A DNA stretch of 42,714 bases from Bacteroidota bacterium (lineage in GTDB: Bacteria > Bacteroidota > Ignavibacteria > Ignavibacteriales > Melioribacteraceae), in NCBI GenBank assembly GCA_024275455.1, contig JAJRZB010000449.1, positions 1 through 42,714 of the forward strand, given 5' to 3'. A model generated the notes under the pieces. The model saw only the letters and a list, made by a program, of their open reading frames with translations, was not told the origin of the DNA and made no database searches. This document shows, piece after piece, positions 38,943 through 42,714 of this stretch (the first letter of the stretch is position 1; the number at the start of each line of letters is the position of its first letter). Position numbers and translations under genes: made by a program.

Positions 38943-40865
38943 ATGAGAAATAAATTTTACAATTCGTTTTTATTACTTTTTTTATCACTTATTTTAATTC
39001 CGTTAACAACTTCAGCACAACTAACAATTAAAGATTTGGATAATGAAGCGGTATTTAGTTTTTCAATTATGAGTGATAATAAAGGTTATTCAGTTGAAAA
39101 TACTAATATGTATAAATGTGATAAATGGATTAGAGAAGCAGGTGATCGTTTTATTTTAGGTTTAGGAGATCATGTTAAGGATAATAGAACAAATCAGTTT
39201 TTAAATTTAATTAAAAATGATTCATTATGGCATAACCATTTTTATCCTAATGTTGCCGATGGTGAAAATGAATTCTGGGGTGAGGAGCAAGGTGATTTAC
39301 TAGCCGGAGCACCTATACTAAAATATGTAGATTTGGATAAAAGAAAAAATGTAAAAATTAGAGATAACAAATGTGAGTATTATGCAATAGAAGAATATAA
39401 CGGAATAAAAGTTCATATAATTCAATTACATTATTCTGATACTCCAACAGATTCTCAAATAGCCTTTAATGAGAATAGCAGGCAATACTTAATGGATGTT
39501 CTGGATAGTATTAATAAAACTGATAATGATATTATTGTTGTTTTAGCACATACAGGACCTTGGGTTAACCAATTGAGTGAAGCGAGGAAATTAAAACTTA
39601 TGATGAAAGCCGATTTAGTTTTAGGAGCAACTACTCACAGATATGAAAGGTATTACTTTTTAGGTGAAAATATTAATACAGGTGCCATTGCCTTTAATAC
39701 CGGCTCTGTTGGCAATAGTGGACTTGATAATGGCTTTATGCAAGTTCATGTCTTAAAAAATCCAACAAGAATAATTGTCCAATATCAAAAAACAAGAAAT
39801 GATTCAAGAAAGTTGCAAGGGAAGGGTTTTGCTTACGAGAAAATTATTAATGGAAAAATAAGTGAAATTGATTGGAATAATTATTCATTAACTAATTCAA
39901 ATTGGAATGGACCGAACCCCAAAGTTGTAAATCAACTGAAAGCTATTACTAACAAATTTAAAAAGTATGATGTGATCTTAAAATCGGACAAGGATGAAGC
40001 TGAATATTGGGCAGGTGCACCTTCAGTAGTTAGAGATAGCAGCGGTACATTTTGGATGGCTGCAAGAATGCGATCACCGGAATATCCAAGGGGTTTGCGA
40101 GGATATGAAATTAGAATATTAAGAAGTGAAGATGGAATTAAATTTAAAAAATATCATTCAATCTTTCGGGAAGAAATACCAATTCCGGGATTTGAAAGAC
40201 CTTCACTATTAATTGACCCGAAGACAAATAAATTCAAGTTGTATGCTTGTGGACCTTGGCAGAAAGGACCTTGGTCAATAATTAAATTTGATGATGTTGA
40301 TGATCTTAAAAATATTAATCCAAAATCAGCTCACCCAATTATAACTGCTCCTGAAAAAAAGTATGAAAGGGATGTTTCAGTAAAGGAGTATAAAGACCCG
40401 TTCATAATATTTGCAGAAGGGAAATATCATTGTTTCGTTACAGGTTATATTAGAAAGAATGAGAGATTATTTCATTTTATAAGTGATGATGGTGAAAATT
40501 GGAAACCGGTTGGGAATATTAATCAGCCGGTAATTGATTTGAATTATTGGCATAATTTCTTTATCCGTCCTGCTTCTGTTTTGCCTTTGGGTATTGGCTA
40601 CTTATTTATTTATGAAGGTTCCAGTACACAATGGTATGATCCGGTTTATAATATTGGGACAGGTTTGGGTTTTACTTTTGATCTAAATAATATTTTTGAT
40701 TTAACAACTGAATCGCCCTTATTGCTGAGTAGTACTCCGGGAGAGTTTTATACTTATAGATATTCTCATTGGATGTGGGTAAGTGGTGAGATTTGGGTAT
40801 ATGCCGAAGTTGCAACTCCCAACAATTCACATGAAATCAGATTAACTAGATTAAAAGTCAATTAA
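38943..40865 (+). CDS. Secreted fusion: calcineurin-like phosphoesterase domain (divergent motifs) plus GH43/GH130-like propeller domain
   Basis: LGLGDHVKD, VADGENEFW, VVLAHTGPW, GATTHRYER; C-terminal WAGAPSVVRDSSGTFWMAARMRSPE and YKDPFIIFAEGKYHCFVTGYIRK…SDDGENWKPVGN. Confidence 0.62.
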   Translation: MRNKFYNSFLLLFLSLILIPLTTSAQLTIKDLDNEAVFSFSIMSDNKGYSVENTNMYKCDKWIREAGDRFILGLGDHVKDNRTNQFLNLIKNDSLWHNHFYPNVADGENEFWGEEQGDLLAGAPILKYVDLDKRKNVKIRDNKCEYYAIEEYNGIKVHIIQLHYSDTPTDSQIAFNENSRQYLMDVLDSINKTDNDIIVVLAHTGPWVNQLSEARKLKLMMKADLVLGATTHRYERYYFLGENINTGAIAFNTGSVGNSGLDNGFMQVHVLKNPTRIIVQYQKTRNDSRKLQGKGFAYEKIINGKISEIDWNNYSLTNSNWNGPNPKVVNQLKAITNKFKKYDVILKSDKDEAEYWAGAPSVVRDSSGTFWMAARMRSPEYPRGLRGYEIRILRSEDGIKFKKYHSIFREEIPIPGFERPSLLIDPKTNKFKLYACGPWQKGPWSIIKFDDVDDLKNINPKSAHPIITAPEKKYERDVSVKEYKDPFIIFAEGKYHCFVTGYIRKNERLFHFISDDGENWKPVGNINQPVIDLNYWHNFFIRPASVLPLGIGYLFIYEGSSTQWYDPVYNIGTGLGFTFDLNNIFDLTTESPLLLSSTPGEFYTYRYSHWMWVSGEIWVYAEVATPNNSHEIRLTRLKVN

Positions 40866-40932
40866 GAACTGAGTATTATTATTTTCGAAAACTATTCTTT
40901 AAAGTATAGTTAAGTTCTTAGGAGATAAAAAT

Positions 40933-42429
40933 TTGTTTAAAATTGGAACCACGATTCTTTATCTTTTACTAATATTTAGTTGTTCAATATTTAGTCAAGA
41001 CCCTCGTGAAAAAAATCATTCGATGAATATAGTTCCGTTTATTGATCAAAGTATTCAAAAATACTATGTTACATGGTCTAGTTCATCCGGTTCAAATGAT
41101 GGATGGCAGCATGATATTTATAATCAAATAATTTCATTTAGTTCTACAGGTGAAATTATTTTTGATTCTGCTCCGCATAGATTTATTGGAACCGGTAATG
41201 ATGAAGCACAGGAACCGGTTAGTGTTTCGATTAATCCAAAGAATAGTACAATGATTTCTGTTTGGGAGGATGGTAGTGGTTCAACGGTTGATATACGTGG
41301 ACAAATGCACAAACCCGATGGAACGATTATAAGAGAGAATTGGATTATTGCGGGTGGAAATGATTCTCAACATTCTCCGGATGTTGTTCATTTAGATGGA
41401 GTATTCTTAGTTTCACTAACGGATGAAGCTCCACCTGCTCAAACATCAATGAACGAAATTAGAATCTTAGATGATGAAACAGGTGAACAAATTTCTTCAT
41501 TTGAACTATCACCACGTAATGAAGACAATTGGTGGGCAGTAAGTACTTCTAACAATAAAAATATTGCATTTGTAGGATGGGGGAACGGTGAAGATTTTTT
41601 CGGCTCTGTTATTAAGATTAATGCTGATACTGTTTTAATTACACCTGAAAGATTCTATGTCTCTAATATATACCAATACTATTACAGCGTTGCCTGGTTG
41701 GAAAAATATGATAAGTTTATTGCTGTTGTAAAAGTGAATAGTAAGTCTGTTGTATGTTTAATTGATACGAATGGAGTTAGAAGTAATTTTACATCTATTC
41801 CTAATGCTCCGATTACAAGGGAAACTGAATTAGCTGTTAGTTGGAATGCTCAAGAAAATGTGTATAATATAATTTATACTTCAGGTTATAATAATCTATC
41901 TGTTCTAAAAGTGACTAACAGCAAAATTACTTTGACACAAATAATTAGTAATGTTTTAGAAAATGCTAATTGGCCCACTACTGGTATTGCCTGCCAATTT
42001 GTACATTCAATAGAAGGAAAAGATTTATGGGATTTAGATAAACGATTGTTTGTTGCATACAATAATGAGAATTCAAATAATGCAGTTTATCATCTTATAA
42101 ATATTGGTGATTTAACAAAAGTTAAAAGTACAAAACAGAATATACATTCGGAGAAAATAAAACTTTATCATGCTTATCCCAACCCTTTTAACCCATCTGT
42201 GATGATAAGATATAGGATACCCATGCGAGATAAAGTTTCATTGCGAATTTATAATGTACAAGGAGAATTAATAAAGATTCTGAAAAATAATATAATGCCT
42301 CCTGGAGAATATAATGTAGTATGGAATGGAGAGAATTCGCAAGGAGCTAAAGTGGGTTCTGGAGTTTATATAATAAGGCTCATATCAGGAAATTTTGTAA
42401 AATCAAATAAAATAATATTTCAAAAATAG
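40933..42429 (+). CDS. Secreted T9SS-sorted protein of unknown function
   Basis: TTG start; signal peptide; C-terminal AYPNPFNPSVMIRYRIPMRDKVSLRIYNVQGELIKIL…GVYIIRLISGNFVKSNKIIF. Confidence 0.7.
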   Translation: MFKIGTTILYLLLIFSCSIFSQDPREKNHSMNIVPFIDQSIQKYYVTWSSSSGSNDGWQHDIYNQIISFSSTGEIIFDSAPHRFIGTGNDEAQEPVSVSINPKNSTMISVWEDGSGSTVDIRGQMHKPDGTIIRENWIIAGGNDSQHSPDVVHLDGVFLVSLTDEAPPAQTSMNEIRILDDETGEQISSFELSPRNEDNWWAVSTSNNKNIAFVGWGNGEDFFGSVIKINADTVLITPERFYVSNIYQYYYSVAWLEKYDKFIAVVKVNSKSVVCLIDTNGVRSNFTSIPNAPITRETELAVSWNAQENVYNIIYTSGYNNLSVLKVTNSKITLTQIISNVLENANWPTTGIACQFVHSIEGKDLWDLDKRLFVAYNNENSNNAVYHLINIGDLTKVKSTKQNIHSEKIKLYHAYPNPFNPSVMIRYRIPMRDKVSLRIYNVQGELIKILKNNIMPPGEYNVVWNGENSQGAKVGSGVYIIRLISGNFVKSNKIIFQK

Positions 42430-42439
42430 AGAGGACATA

Positions 42440-42714
42440 ATGCGTATACGAAAATCTGTTTTATTTATTTTTACCATTTCAACGTTATTTATTAACATAC
42501 AATGTATTGGACAAGAGAAAGTTAAGTCTACTGCAATTTGGGAACCTGTTCCAAAAGTAGTAACTCCGGGAATAGGAACTGCTCCTCCTTCCGATGCAAT
42601 AGTTTTATTGGATGGTACTAACCTTGATGAATGGGAAAGCACAAAAGGAGGTAAGGCTAAATGGAAACTGGAGGACAACGGTATGACAGTGGTTCCAAAA
42701 TCCGGAAGTATACG
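42440..42714 (+). CDS. DUF1080 / 3-keto-disaccharide hydrolase domain protein, 3' truncated by the window edge
   Basis: MRIRKSVLFIFTISTLFINIQCIGQEK…DAIVLLDGTNLDEWESTKGGKAKWKLEDNGMTVVPKSGSI. Confidence 0.75.
   Translation, partial: MRIRKSVLFIFTISTLFINIQCIGQEKVKSTAIWEPVPKVVTPGIGTAPPSDAIVLLDGTNLDEWESTKGGKAKWKLEDNGMTVVPKSGSI

Noticed and set aside
1-42714. tRNA/rRNA genes, CRISPR arrays, transposases, prophage or defence genes
   Set aside because: None recognised: intergenic gaps are short and AT-rich without cloverleaf or spacer-repeat patterns, and no ORF resembles integrases, Cas, toxin-antitoxin or restriction enzymes.

Overview
AT-rich window. Protein families and C-terminal sorting domains of the form NYPNPFNPST…KVYDVLGREV suggest an Ignavibacteria/Bacteroidota-type genome; taxonomy is inferred from family resemblance only. 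Almost the whole window is carbohydrate-utilisation functions in four blocks. (1) 1-10082: LarA-like protein, PdxB-like dehydrogenase, 6-phosphogluconate dehydrogenase, TRAP transporter DctP/Q/M, nucleotidyltransferase, NahK-like kinase, SSS symporter and a 43-aa membrane protein. (2) Minus strand: L-fucose isomerase and a LacI regulator. (3) 13379-21661: SIS isomerase, PfkB-HAD protein, GH2 exo-glucosaminidase-like protein, DegT aminotransferase, Gfo/Idh oxidoreductase, ROK kinase. (4) 21939-42714: T9SS-sorted surface proteins, two SurA/PpiC-like lipoproteins, TonB receptor, PorV-like protein, a giant surface protein, sialidase-like and ceramidase-like proteins, a phosphoesterase-propeller fusion and the start of a DUF1080 protein. 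Main observations: three near-identical GCAAWCGWTTGC LacI-type operators that define a candidate regulon; five conserved genes interrupted by in-frame TAA codons (four, each one base from GAA) or one-base homopolymer losses (two, one exactly at an A-AAA-AAG slippery heptamer); an internally duplicated surface protein; a TonB/PorV/giant-protein/twin-PPIase uptake-like locus with no recognisable SusD; a terminator-like hairpin inside a signal-peptide coding region; and a palindrome-bearing in-frame insertion in a T9SS sorting domain. No tRNA, rRNA, CRISPR array or transposase was recognised.
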